A program made the position numbers and the translations under genes. Of a stretch of 64,000 nucleotides of DNA, positions 1 through 12,766 are shown one piece after another (the first letter of the stretch is position 1; every line of letters starts with the position of its first letter). The notes under the pieces are model-generated. The model was given only the letters and a program-made list of their open reading frames with translations. It did no database searches and was not told where the DNA came from. This DNA comes from Megalopta genalis (taxonomy: Eukaryota; Arthropoda; Insecta; Hymenoptera; Halictidae): positions 124,001 through 188,000 of the forward strand of contig NW_027476281.1 of assembly GCF_051020955.1 (NCBI RefSeq). The letters run 5' to 3'.

Positions 1-561
1 GGATTTGAAGCTAACTCGCATGTTTCGCTTCCAGTTGGTGCTAAATCTTTTATATCGCTAGTATTTGAAACTAAATCATTTGTTTCGCATGGATTTGAAG
101 CTAAACCTTCTACTTCGCATTGGTTTGAAGATAAATCATGTGTTTCGAATGATTGTGAATCTAAGTTGTTTGTTTCGCATGCAGTTGAATCTAATCCATT
201 TATATCGCAAGTATTTGAAGCTAAATCATTTGTTTCGCATGGATTTGAGGCCAAAGCTTTTACGTCGCATTGATTTGTAGCTAAATCATGTGTTTTCGCA
301 TGAATGTGAAGCTAACTCGTTTGTCTCGCTTCCAGTTGAAGCTAAATCATTTATATCGCAAGTACTTGAAGCTAAATCATTTGTTTCGCATGGATTTGAA
401 GCTAACTCGCATGTCTCGCTTCCAGTTGGAGCTAATCATTTATATCGCAAGTATTTGAAAGCAAATCATTTGTTTCGCATGGATTTGAAGCTAAACCTTC
501 TACCTCGCACTGATTTGAAGCTTTGTCATGTGTTTCGCGTGGATTTAAAATCTAACTCGAT

Positions 562-1784
562 TGTTTCGCATGCAGTTGAAGCTAAGTCTTTTATATCGCA
601 AGTATTTGAAGCTAAATCATTTGTTTCGCATGGATTTGAAGCTAAACCTTCTACTTCGCCTTGCTTTGAACCTTAGTCATGTCTTTCGAATGAATGTGAA
701 GCTAACTCGTTTGTATCGCATGCATTTCAACCTATATCGTTTATATCACATGTATTTGAAGCTAAATCATTTGTTTCGCATGCATTTGTAGCTAAAACTT
801 CTACTCCGCATTGATTTAAATCTAAATCTCTTTTTTGGCATGGATTTGAAACTAACTTGTTTGTTTCGCATGCAGTTTAATTTAAATCATTTATATCGCA
901 GGTGTTTGAAGCAAAATCATATGTTTCCCCTTGGGCTTGAAGCCAAACCTTCTACTTCGCATTGATTTGAAGATAAATCATGTGTTTCGAATGACTCTGA
1001 AGCTAACTCGTTTGTTTCGCATGCATTTGAAGCTATAACGTTTATATCGCAAGTATTTGAAGCTAAATCATTTGTTTCGCATGGATTTGAAGCTAAAACT
1101 TCTACTCGGCATTGATTTGAATATAAATCTCGGGGTTTTGCATGGATTTGAATCTAACTTGTTTGTTTCGCATGCAGTTGAAGCTAAGTCTTTTATATCG
1201 CAAGTATTTGAAGCTAAATCATTTGTTTCGCATGGATTTGAAGCTAAACCTTCTACTTCGCCTTGCTTTGAACCTTAGTCATGTCTTTCGAATGAATGTG
1301 AAGCTAACTCGTTCGTATCGCATGCATTTCAACCTATATCGTTTATATCACATGTATTTGAAGCTAAATCATTTGTTTCGCATGCATTTGTAGCTAAAAC
1401 TTCTACTCCGCATTGATTTAAATCTAAATCTCTTTTTTGGCATGGATTTGAAACTAACTTGTTTGTTTCGCATGCAGTTTAATCTAAATCATTTATATCG
1501 CAGGTGTTTGAAGCAAAATCATATGTTTCCCCTTGGACTTGAAGCCAAACCTTCTACTTCGCATTGATTTGAAGATAAATCATGTGTTTCGAATGACTCT
1601 GAAGCTAACTCGTTTGTTTCGCATGCATTTGAAGCTATAACGTTTATATCGCAAGTATTTGAAGCTAAATCATTTGTTTCGCATGGATTTGAAGCTAAAA
1701 CTTCTACTCGGCATTGATTTGAATATAAATCTCGGGGTTTTGCATGGATTTGAATCTAACTTGTTTGTTTCGCATGCAGTTGAA
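562..1784. repeat. 602-bp tandem duplication
   Basis: Bases 562-1,182 match 1,164-1,784 at an offset of 602 bp with only a few mismatches (for example the ttgggc/ttggac difference near 935 and 1,537). The unit is 20 monomers plus 2 bp, so each copy carries small indels that shift the monomer phase. A related stretch with the same cttttttggcatgg variant returns at 4,380-4,780 and 7,711-8,110. Confidence 0.85.
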
Positions 1785-2080
1785 TCTAAATCATTTATAT
1801 CGCAAGTTTTTGAAGCAAAATCATTTGTTTCTCTTGGATTCGAAGCTAAACCTTCTTCTTCGCGTCGCTTTGAAGATAAATCATGTGTTTCGCATGGATT
1901 TGAAGCTAAAACTTCTACTCTGCTTTGATTTGAATCTAAATCACCTGTTTTGCATGGATTTGAATCTAACTTGTTTGTTGCGCATGCAGTTGAATCTAAG
2001 TCATTTATATCGCAAGTATTTGAAGCAAAATCATTTGTTTCTCTTGGATTGGAAGCTAAACCTTCTTCCTCGCATTGATT

Positions 2081-3810
2081 TGAAGCTAAATCATGTGCTT
2101 CGAATGAATATGAAGCTAACTCGTTTGTTTCCCATGCATTTGAAGCTATATCGTTTATATCCCAAGTATTTGAAGCTAAATCATTTGTTTCGCATGGATT
2201 TGAAGCTAATCCTTCTACTTCGCGTTGCTTTGAAGATAAATCATGTGTTTCGCATAGATTAGAACCTAACTCGCTTGTTTCGCTTCCAGTTGAATCTAAA
2301 TCATTTATATCGATAGTATTTGATGCAAAATCATTTGTTTCGCATGGATTTGAAGCTAATCCCTCCACTTCGCGTTGCTTTGAAGATAAATCATGTGTTT
2401 CGCTTGGATTTGAATCTAAACCTTCACCTCCGCATTGATTTGAAGCTAAATCATGTGTTTCGAATGAATGTGAAGCTAACTCGTTTGTTTCGCATGCATT
2501 TGAAGCTATATCGTTTATATCCCAAGTATTTGAAGCTAAATCATTTGTTTCGCAAGGATTTGAAGCTAAAACTTCTACTCGGCATTGATTTAATTCCAAA
2601 TCTCGTGTTTTGCACGGATTTGAGTCTAACTTGTTTGTTTCGCATGCAGTTGAATCTAAATCATTTATATCCCAAGTATTTGAAGCAAAATCATTTGTTT
2701 CGCGTGGATTTGTAGCTAAACCTTCTACTTCGCATTGATTTGAAGCTAAATCATGTGTTTCGAATGACTGTGAAGCTAACTCGTTTGTTTCGCATGAATT
2801 TGAAGCTATATCGTTTGTATCGCAAGTATTTGAAGGTAAATCATTTGTTTCGCATGGATTTGAAGCTAACTCGCATGTCTCGCTTCCAGTTGGAGCTAAG
2901 TCATTTATATCGCCAGTACTTGAAGCTAAATCATTTGCTTCGCATGGATTTGAAGGTAAACCTTCTAGTTCGCATTGCTTGGAAGATAAATCATGTGTTT
3001 CGCGTGGATTCGAATCTAACTCGATTGATTCGCTTCCAGTTGAAGCTAAATCATTTATATCTCAAGTATTTGAAGCTAAATCATTTGTTTCGCATGGATT
3101 TGAAGCACAATCTTATACTTCGCATTGATTTGAAGCTAAATCATGTGCTTCGAATGAATATGAAGCTAACTCGTTTGTTTCCCATGCATTTGAAGCTATA
3201 TCGTTTATATCCCAAGTATTTGAAGCTAAATCATTTGTTTCGCATGGATTTGAAGCTAATCCTTCTACTTCGCGTTGCTTTGAAGATAAATCATGTGTTT
3301 CGCATAGATTAGAACCTAACTCGCTTGTTTCGCTTCCAGTTGAATCTAAATCATTTATATCGATAGTATTTGAAGCAAAATCATTTGTTTCGCATGGATT
3401 TGAAGCTAATCCCTCCACTTCGCGTTGCTTTGAAGATAAATCATGTGTTTCGCTTGGATTTGAATCTAAACCTTCTCCTCCGCATTGATTTGAAGTTAAA
3501 TCATGTGTTTCGAATGAATGTGAAGCTAACTCGTTTGTTTCGCATGCATTTGAAGCTATATCGTTTATATCCCAAGTATTTGAAGCTAAATCATTTGTTT
3601 CGCAAGGATTTGAAGCTAAAACTTCTACTCGGCATTGATTTAATTCCAAATCTCGTGTTTTGCACGGATTTGAGTCTAACTTGTTTGTTTCGCATGCAGT
3701 TGAATCTAAATCATTTATATCCCAAGTATTTGAAGCAAAATCATTTGTTTCGCGTGGATTTGAAGCTAAACCTTCTACTTCGCATTGATTTGAAGCTAAA
3801 TCATGTGTTT
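2081..3810. repeat. 680-bp segment duplicated at a 1,050-bp offset
   Basis: Bases 2,081-2,760 match 3,131-3,810. The offset of 1,050 bp is exactly seven 150-bp units, as expected for in-register unequal exchange. A handful of point differences separate the copies (for example gatgc/gaagc near 2,322 and 3,372). The 370 bp between the copies (2,761-3,130) is ordinary array with a different allele mix. Confidence 0.83.
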
Positions 3811-4853
3811 CGCGTGGATTCGATTCTAACTCGATTGATTCGCTTCCAGTTGAAGCTAAATCATTTATATCTCAAGTATTTGAAGCTAAATCATTTGTTT
3901 CGCATGGATTAGAAGCTAACTCGCTTGTTTCGCTTCCAGTTGAAGCTATATCTTTTATATCGCTAGTATTTGAAGTTAAATCATTTGTTTCGCATGGATT
4001 TGAAGATAAACCTTCGACTTCGTATTCCTTTGAAGACAAATCATGTGTCTCGCATGGATTTGAAGCTAACTCGCTTGTTCCGCTTCCAGTTAAAGCTAAA
4101 TCATATATATCGCAAGTATTTGAAGCCAAATCATTTGTTTCGCATGGATTTGAAGCTAAACCTTCTACTTCGCGTCGCTTTGAAGACAAATCATGTGTTT
4201 CGCATGGATTTGAAGCTAACTCGCTTGTTTCGTTTCCAGTTAAAGCTAAATCATTTATATCGCAAGTATTTGAATCTAAATCATTTGTTTCGCAAGGATT
4301 TAAAGCTAAAACTTCTACTCGGCATTGACTTAATTCCAAATCTCGTGTTTTGCACGGATTTGAATCTAACTTGTTTGTTTTGCATGCATTTGTAGCTAAA
4401 ACTTCTACTCCGCATTGATTTAAATCTAAATCTCTTTTTTGGCATGGATTTGAAACTAACTTGTTTGTTTCGCATGCAGTTTAATCTAAATCATTTATAT
4501 CGCAGGTGTTTGAAGCAAAATCATATGTTTCGCTTGGACTTGAAGCCAAACCTTCTACTTCGCATTGATTTGAAGATAAATCATGTGTTTCGAATGACTC
4601 TGAAGCTAACTCGTTTGTTTCGCATGCATTTGAAGTTATAACGTTTATATCGCAAGTATTTGAAGCTAAATCATTTTTTTCGCATGGATTTGAAGCTAAA
4701 ACTTCTACTCGGCATTGATTTGAATATAAATCTCGGGGTTTTGCACGGATTTGAATCTAACTTGTTTGTTTCGCATGCAGTTGAATCTAAATCATTTATA
4801 TCGCAAGTATTTGAAGCAAAATCATTTGTTTCTCTTGGATTCGAAGCTAAACC

Positions 4854-6290
4854 TTATTCTTCGCGTCGCTTTGAAGATAAATCATGTGTTTCGCATGGAT
4901 TTGAAGCTAAAACTTCTACTCTGCTTTGATTTGAATCTAAATCTCCTGTTTTGCATGGATTTGAATCTAACTTGTTTGTTTCGCTTCCAGTTGATCCTAA
5001 ATCATTTATATCGCTAGTATTTGAAGGTAAATCATCTGTTTCTCTTGGATTTGAGGCTAAACCATCTTCTTCGCATTGATTTGAAGCTAAATCATGTGTT
5101 TCGAATGAATGTGAAGCTAACTCGTTTGTTTCGCATGCATTTGAAGCTATATCGTTTATGTCCCAAGTATTTGAAGCTAAATCATTTGTTTCGCTTGGAT
5201 TTGAAGCTAAACCTTCTACTTCGCAATGATTTGAAGCTAACTCATGTGTTTCGAATGAACGTGAAGCTAACTCGTTTGTTTCGCATGTACTTGAATCTAA
5301 ATCATTTATATCGCAAGTATTTGAAGCTAAATTATTTGTTTCGCTTGGATTTGAAGCTAAACCTTCTACTTCGCATTGATTTGAAGCTAAATCATGTTTT
5401 TCGAATGACTGTGAAGCTAACTCGTTTGTTTCGCATGCATTTGAAGCTATATCGTTTATATCGCAAGTATTTGAAGCTAAATCATTTGTTTCGCATGGAT
5501 TTGAAGCTAAAACTTGTACTCGGCATTGATTTGAATCTAAATCTCGTGTTTTGCACGGATTTGAATCTAAATTGTTTGTTTCGCATGCAGTTGAATCTAA
5601 ATCATTTATATCCCAAGTATTTGAAGCAAAATCATTTGTTTCGCGTGGATTTGAAGCTAAAACTTCTACTCGGCTTTGATTTGAATCTAAATCTCGTGTT
5701 TTGCATGGATTTGAATCTAACTTGTTTGTTTCGCATGCAGTTGAATCTAAATCATTTATATCGCTAGTATTTGAAGTTAAATCATTTGTTTCGCATGGAT
5801 TTGAAGATAAACCATCTACTTCGTATTCCGTTGAAGACAAATCATGTGTTTCGCATGGTTTTGAAGCTAACTCGCTTGTTCCGCTTCCAGTTAAAGCTAT
5901 ATCGTTTATATCCCAAGTATTTGAAGCTAAATCATTTGTTTCGCAAGGATTTGAAGCTAAAACTTCTACTCGGCATTGATTTAATTCCAAATCTCGTGTT
6001 TTGCACGGATTTGAATCTAACTTGTTTGTTTCGCATGCAGTTGAATCTAAATCATTTATATCCCAAGTATTTGAAGCAAATTCATTTGTTTCGCGTGGAT
6101 TTGAAGCTAAACCTTCTACTTCGCATTGATTTGAAGCTAAATCATGTGTTTCAAATGAATGTGAAGCTAACTCGTTTGTCTCGCTTCCAGTTGAAGATAA
6201 ATCATTTATGTCGCTAGTATTTGAAGTTAAATCTTTTGTTTCGCATGGATTTGAAGCTACACCTTCTACTTCGTATTCCTTTGAAGACAA
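4854..6290 (-). other. Repeat-derived open frame, minus strand, 478 codons; doubtful gene
   Basis: An open stretch made of ten-residue repeats in five classes, such as LASNPCETND, LASNTCDIND, LDSTACETNK and LASNQCEVEG. The product would be acidic and rich in Asn, Ser, Thr, Asp, Glu and Cys. There is no signal peptide, globular domain or known motif. It ends at a TAA near 4,854 made by a point change in a class 2 monomer. Upstream it stays open to a TAA near 6,437, but only a TTG is available as the start. I read it as a by-product of a 30-bp period rather than a gene. Confidence 0.2.
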
Positions 6291-8184
6291 ATCATGTGTT
6301 TCGCATGGACTTGAAGCTAACTCGCTTGTTTCGTTTCCAGTTAAAGCTAAATCATTTATATCGCAAGTATTTGAACCTAAATCATTTGTTTCGCATGGAT
6401 TTGAAGCTAAACCTTCTACTTCGCCTTGCTTTGAACCTTAGTCATGTCTTTCGAATGAATGTGAAGCTGACTCGTTTGTTTCGCATGCATTTGAAGCTAT
6501 AACGTTTATATCGCAAGTATTTGAAGCTAAATCATTTGTTTCTCTTCGATTTGAAGCTAAACCTTCTTCTTCGCATTGATTTGAAGCTAAATCATGTGTT
6601 TCGAATGAATGTGAAGCTAACTCGATTGTTTCGCATGCATTTGAAGCTATATCGTTTATGTCCCAACGATTTGAAGCTAAATCTTTTTTTTCGGATGAAT
6701 TAGAAGCTACTTCGCATGTATCGCTTTCGGTTGATGCTAAATCATTTATATCGCCAGTATTTGAAGGTAAATCATTTGTTTCGCATGGATTTGAAGCTAA
6801 ATCTTCTACTTCGCATTGATTTGAAGCTAAATCATGTGTTTCGAATGACTGTGAAGCTAACTCGTTTGTTTCGCATGCATTTAAAGCTATATCGTTTATA
6901 TCGCAAGTATTTCAAGCTAAATCATTTGTTTCGCATGGATTTGAAGCTAAAACTTGTACTCGGCATTGATTTGAATCTAAATCTCGTGTTTTGCATGGAT
7001 TTGAATCTAACTTGTTTGTTTCGCATGCAGTTGAATCTAAATCATTTTTATCCCAAGTATTTGAAGCAAAATCATTTGTTTCGCGTGGATTTGAAGCTAA
7101 ACCTTCTACTGCGCATTGATTTGAAGCTAAATCATGTGTTTCGCGTGGATTCGATTCTAACTCGATTGATTCGCTTCCAGTTGAAGCTAAATCATTTATA
7201 TCTCAAGTATTTGAAGCTAAATCATTTGTTTCGCATGGATTAGAAGCTAACTCGCTTGTTTCGCTTCCAGTTGAAGCTATATCTTTTATATCGCTAGTAT
7301 TTGAAGTTAAATCATTTGTTTCGCATGGATTTGAAGATAAACCTTCGACTTCGTATTCCTTTGAAGACAAATCATGTGTCTCGCATGGATTTGAAGCTAA
7401 CTCGCTTGTTCCGCTTCCAGTTAAAGCTAAATCATATATATCGCAAGTATTTGAAGCCAAATCATTTGTTTCGCATGGATTTGAAGCTAAACCTTCTACT
7501 TCGCGTCGCTTTGAAGACAAATCATGTGTTTCGCATGGATTTGAAGCTAACTCGCTTGTTTCGTTTCCAGTTAAAGCTAAATCATTTATATCGCAAGTAT
7601 TTGAATCTAAATCATTTGTTTCGCAAGGATTTAAAGCTAAAACTTCTACTCGGCATTGACTTAATTCCAAATCTCGTGTTTTGCACGGATTTGAATCTAA
7701 CTTGTTTGTTTTGCATGCATTTGTAGCTAAAACTTCTACTCCGCATTGATTTAAATCTAAATCTCTTTTTTGGCATGGATTTGAAACTAACTTGTTTGTT
7801 TCGCATGCAGTTTAATCTAAATCATTTATATCGCAGGTGTTTGAAGCAAAATCATATGTTTCGCTTGGACTTGAAGCCAAACCTTCTACTTCGCATTGAT
7901 TTGAAGATAAATCATGTGTTTCGAATGACTCTGAAGCTAACTCGTTTGTTTCGCATGCATTTGAAGTTATAACGTTTATATCGCAAGTATTTGAAGCTAA
8001 ATCATTTTTTTCGCATGGATTTGAAGCTAAAACTTCTACTCGGCATTGATTTGAATATAAATCTCGGGGTTTTGCACGGATTTGAATCTAACTTGTTTGT
8101 TTCGCATGCAGTTGAATCTAAATCATTTATATCGCAAGTATTTGAAGCAAAATCATTTGTTTCTCTTGGATTCGAAGCTAAACC

Positions 8185-9621
8185 TTATTCTTCGCGTCGC
8201 TTTGAAGATAAATCATGTGTTTCGCATGGATTTGAAGCTAAAACTTCTACTCTGCTTTGATTTGAATCTAAATCTCCTGTTTTGCATGGATTTGAATCTA
8301 ACTTGTTTGTTTCGCTTCCAGTTGATCCTAAATCATTTATATCGCTAGTATTTGAAGGTAAATCATCTGTTTCTCTTGGATTTGAGGCTAAACCATCTTC
8401 TTCGCATTGATTTGAAGCTAAATCATGTGTTTCGAATGAATGTGAAGCTAACTCGTTTGTTTCGCATGCATTTGAAGCTATATCGTTTATGTCCCAAGTA
8501 TTTGAAGCTAAATCATTTGTTTCGCTTGGATTTGAAGCTAAACCTTCTACTTCGCAATGATTTGAAGCTAACTCATGTGTTTCGAATGAACGTGAAGCTA
8601 ACTCGTTTGTTTCGCATGTACTTGAATCTAAATCATTTATATCGCAAGTATTTGAAGCTAAATTATTTGTTTCGCTTGGATTTGAAGCTAAACCTTCTAC
8701 TTCGCATTGATTTGAAGCTAAATCATGTTTTTCGAATGACTGTGAAGCTAACTCGTTTGTTTCGCATGCATTTGAAGCTATATCGTTTATATCGCAAGTA
8801 TTTGAATCTAAATCATTTGTTTCGCATGGATTTGAAGCTAAAACTTGTACTCGGCATTGATTTGAATCTAAATCTCGTGTTTTGCACGGATTTGAATCTA
8901 AATTGTTTGTTTCGCATGCAGTTGAATCTAAATCATTTATATCCCAAGTATTTGAAGCAAAATCATTTGTTTCGCGTGGATTTGAAGCTAAAACTTCTAC
9001 TCGGCTTTGATTTGAATCTAAATCTCGTGTTTTGCATGGATTTGAATCTAACTTGTTTGTTTCGCATGCAGTTGAATCTAAATCATTTATATCGCTAGTA
9101 TTTGAAGTTAAATCATTTGTTTCGCATGGATTTGAAGATAAACCATCTACTTCGTATTCCGTTGAAGACAAATCATGTGTTTCGCATGGTTTTGAAGCTA
9201 ACTCGCTTGTTCCGCTTCCAGTTAAAGCTATATCGTTTATATCCCAAGTATTTGAAGCTAAATCATTTGTTTCGCAAGGATTTGAAGCTAAAACTTCTAC
9301 TCGGCATTGATTTAATTCCAAATCTCGTGTTTTGCACGGATTTGAATCTAACTTGTTTGTTTCGCATGCAGTTGAATCTAAATCATTTATATCCCAAGTA
9401 TTTGAAGCAAATTCATTTGTTTCGCGTGGATTTGAAGCTAAACCTTCTACTTCGCATTGATTTGAAGCTAAATCATGTGTTTCAAATGAATGTGAAGCTA
9501 ACTCGTTTGTCTCGCTTCCAGTTGAAGATAAATCATTTATGTCGCTAGTATTTGAAGTTAAATCTTTTGTTTCGCATGGATTTGAAGCTACACCTTCTAC
9601 TTCGTATTCCTTTGAAGACAA
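8185..9621 (-). other. Duplicate of the 478-codon open frame; doubtful gene
   Basis: This is the same open stretch as at 4,854-6,290, copied by the 3,331-bp duplication, with one visible residue change (an A to D near 8,807). It has the same ten-residue repeats and the same point-mutation stop. Its presence shows that the DNA block was duplicated. It does not show selection on a protein. Confidence 0.2.
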
Positions 9622-10650
9622 ATCATGTGTTTCGCATGGACTTGAAGCTAACTCGCTTGTTTCGTTTCCAGTTAAAGCTAAATCATTTATATCGCAAGTA
9701 TTTGAACCTAAATCATTTGTTTCGCATGGATTTGAAGCTAAACCTTCTACTTCGCCTTGCTTTGAACCTTAGTCATGTCTTTCGAATGAATGTGAAGCTG
9801 ACTCGTTTGTTTCGCATGCATTTGAAGCTATAACGTTTATATCGCAAGTATTTGAAGCTAAATCATTTGTTTCTCTTCGATTTGAAGCTAAACCTTCTTC
9901 TTCGCATTGATTTGAAGCTAAATCATGTGTTTCGAATGAATGTGAAGCTAACTCGATTGTTTCGCATGCATTTGAAGCTATATCGTTTATGTCCCAACGA
10001 TTTGAAGCTAAATCTTTTTTTTCGCATGAATTAGAAGCTACTTCGCATGTATCGCTTTCGGTTGATGCTAAATCATTTATATCGCCAGTATTTGAAGGTA
10101 AATCATTTGTTTCGCATGGATTTGAAGCTAAATCTTCTACTTCGCATTGATTTGAAGCTAAATCATGTGTTTCGAATGACTGTGAAGCTAACTCGTTTGT
10201 TTCGCATGCATTTAAAGCTATATCGTTTATATCGCAAGTATTTCAAGCTAAATCATTTGTTTCGCATGGATTTGAAGCTAAAACTTGTACTCGGCATTGA
10301 TTTGAATCTAAATCTCGTGTTTTGCATGGATTTGAATCTAACTTGTTTGTTTCGCATGCAGTTGAATCTAAATCATTTTTATCCCAAGTATTTGAAGCAA
10401 AATCATTTGTTTCGCTTGGATTTGAATCTAAACCTTCTACTGCGCAATGCATGGAAGACAAATCATGTGTTTCGTGTGGATTTGAAGCTAACTCGTTTGT
10501 TTCGCATGCAGTTGAATATAAATCACTTATATTGCATGTATTTGAAGCTAAATCATTTGTTTCGCTTGGATTTGAAGCTAAACCTTCTACTTCGCATTGA
10601 TTTGAAGCTAAATCATGTGTTTCGAATGACTGTGAAGCTAACTCGTTTGT

Positions 10651-12132
10651 TTAGCATGCATTTGAAGCTATATCGTTTATATCACAAGTTCTTGAAGCTA
10701 AATCATTAGTTTCGCATGGATTTGAAGCTAACTCGCATGTTTCGCTTCCAGTTGGAGCTATGTCATTTATATCGCTAGTATTTGAAGCTAAATCATTTGT
10801 TTCGCATCGATTTGAGGCTACACCTTCTACTTCGCATTGATTTGAAGCTAACTCATGTGTTTCGAATGAACGTGAAGCTAACTCGTTTGTTTCGCATGCA
10901 GTTGAATCTAAATCAATTATATCGCAAGTATTTGACGCTAAATCATTTGTTTCGCATGGATTTGAAGCTAATCCTTCTACTTCGCGTTGCTTTGAAGATA
11001 AATCATGTGTTTCGCATAGATTAGAACCTAACTCGCTTGTTTCGTTTTCAGTTGAAGCTAAATCATTTATATCGCTAGTATTTGAAGGTAAATCATTTGT
11101 TTCGCATGGATTTGAAGCTAAACCTTCTACTTTGCATTGCTTGGAAGATAAATCATGTGTTTCGCGTGGATTTGAAGCTAACTTGTTTGTTGCGCATGCA
11201 GTTGAATCTAAATCATTTATATCGCAAGTATTTGAAGCAAAATCATTTGTTACTCTTGGATTTGAAGCTAAACCTTCTTCTTCGCATTGATTTGAAGCTA
11301 AATCATGTGTTTCGAATGAATGTGAAGCTAACTCGTTTGTTTCGCATGCATTTGAAGCTATATCGTTTATATCCCAAGTATTTGACGCTAAATCATTTGT
11401 TTCGCATGGATTTGAAGCTAATCCTTCTACTTCGCGTTGCTTTGAAGATAAATCATGTGTTTCGCATAGATTAGAACCTAACTCGCTTGTTTCGTTTTCA
11501 GTTGAAGCTAAATCATTTATATCGATAGTACTTGAAGGTAAATCATTTGTTTTGCATGGATTTGAAACTAAACCTTCTATTTCACATTGATTTGAATTTG
11601 AATCATGTGTTTCGAATGACTGTGAAGCTAAATCATTTGTTTCGCATGGATTTGAAGCTAAACCTTCTACTGCGCAATGCATGGAAGATAAATCATGTGT
11701 TTCGTGTGGATTTGAAGCTAATTCGTTTGTTTCGCATGCAGTTGAATCTAAATCATTTATATCGCAAGTATTTGAAGCAAAATCATTTGTTTCTCTTGGA
11801 TTTGAAGATAAACCTTCTTCTTCGCATTGATTTGAAGCTAAATCATGTGTTTCGAATGAATGTGAAGCTAACTTGTTTGTTTCGCATGCAGTTGAAGCTA
11901 TATCGTTTATATCGCAAGTACTTGAAGCTAAATCATTTGTTTTGCATGGATTTGAAGCTAACTCGCATGTTTCGCTTCCAGTTGAAGCTAAATCATTTAT
12001 ACCGCAAGTGTTTGAAGCTAAATCAATTGTTTCGCATGGATTTGGAGCTAATCCCTCTACTCCGCGTTGCTTTGAAGATAAATCATGGGTTTCGCATGGA
12101 TTTGAAGCTAACCCTTCTACTGCGCAATGCAT
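10651..12132 (-). other. Longest open frame in the window, minus strand, 493 codons; doubtful gene
   Basis: About 49 ten-residue repeats run without a stop. Typical units are LASNPCETND, LASSTCDIND, LASTGSETCE, LASHSFETHD and LASNQCEEEG. Conserved positions are Leu1, Ser3, Asn4 and Glu or Asp at 7 and 10. No transmembrane segment, signal peptide or catalytic motif is seen. A close relative at 12,767-14,140 (457 codons) comes from the 2,008-bp duplication. The residue pattern would suit a low-complexity secreted or surface repeat protein. However, neighbouring copies are broken by stops and frameshifts, and variable sites show no third-position excess. Confidence 0.2.
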
Positions 12133-12766
12133 GGAAGATAAATCATGTGTTTCGTGTGGATTTGAACCTAACTCGTATGTTTCGCATGCAGTTGAATCTA
12201 AATCATTTATATCGCAAGTATTTGAAGCAAAATCATTTATTTCTCTTGGATTTGAAGCTACACCTTCTAGTTCGCGTTGCTTTGAAGCTAAATCATGTGT
12301 TTCGAATGAATGTGAAGCTAACTCGTTTGTTTAGCATGCATTTGAAGCTATATCGTTTATATCGCAAGTTCTTGAAGGTAAATCATTAGTTTCGCATGGA
12401 ATAGAAGCTAACTCGCTTGTTTCGCACTAGTTGAAGCTAAATCATTTATATCGCTAGTATTCGAAGGTAAATCATTTGTTTCGCATGGATATGAAGCTAA
12501 ACCTTCTATTTCGCATTGATTTGAAGCTAAATCATGTGTTTCGAATGAATGTGAAGCTAACTCGTTTGTTTCGCATGCATTTGAAGCTATATCGTTTATA
12601 TCGCAAGTATTTGAAGCTAAATCATGTGTTTCGAATGAATGTGAAGCTAACTCGTTTGTTTCGCCTGCATTTGAAGCTATATCGTTTGTATCGCAAGTAT
12701 TTGAAGCAAAATCATTTGTTTCGCTTGGATTTGAAGCTAAAACTTCTACTCGGCATTGATTTGAAT

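Larger units (their letters stand above)
3690..10416. repeat. 3,331-bp near-identical tandem duplication
   Basis: Sequence from about 3,755-7,085 is repeated at 7,086-10,416 with a constant offset of 3,331 bp. By eye the copies differ at only a few positions inside the duplicated part, such as gaagct/gaatct near 5,476 and 8,807 and tcggatg/tcgcatg near 6,691 and 10,022. The left edge is blurred because the flanking monomers are also similar; the right edge is sharp near 10,416, where tcgcgtgg becomes tcgcttgg. The unit is 111 monomers plus 1 bp. The extra base is in cggggttttgc near 4,737 and 8,068. This is the largest clean tandem duplication in the left half. Confidence 0.88.
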
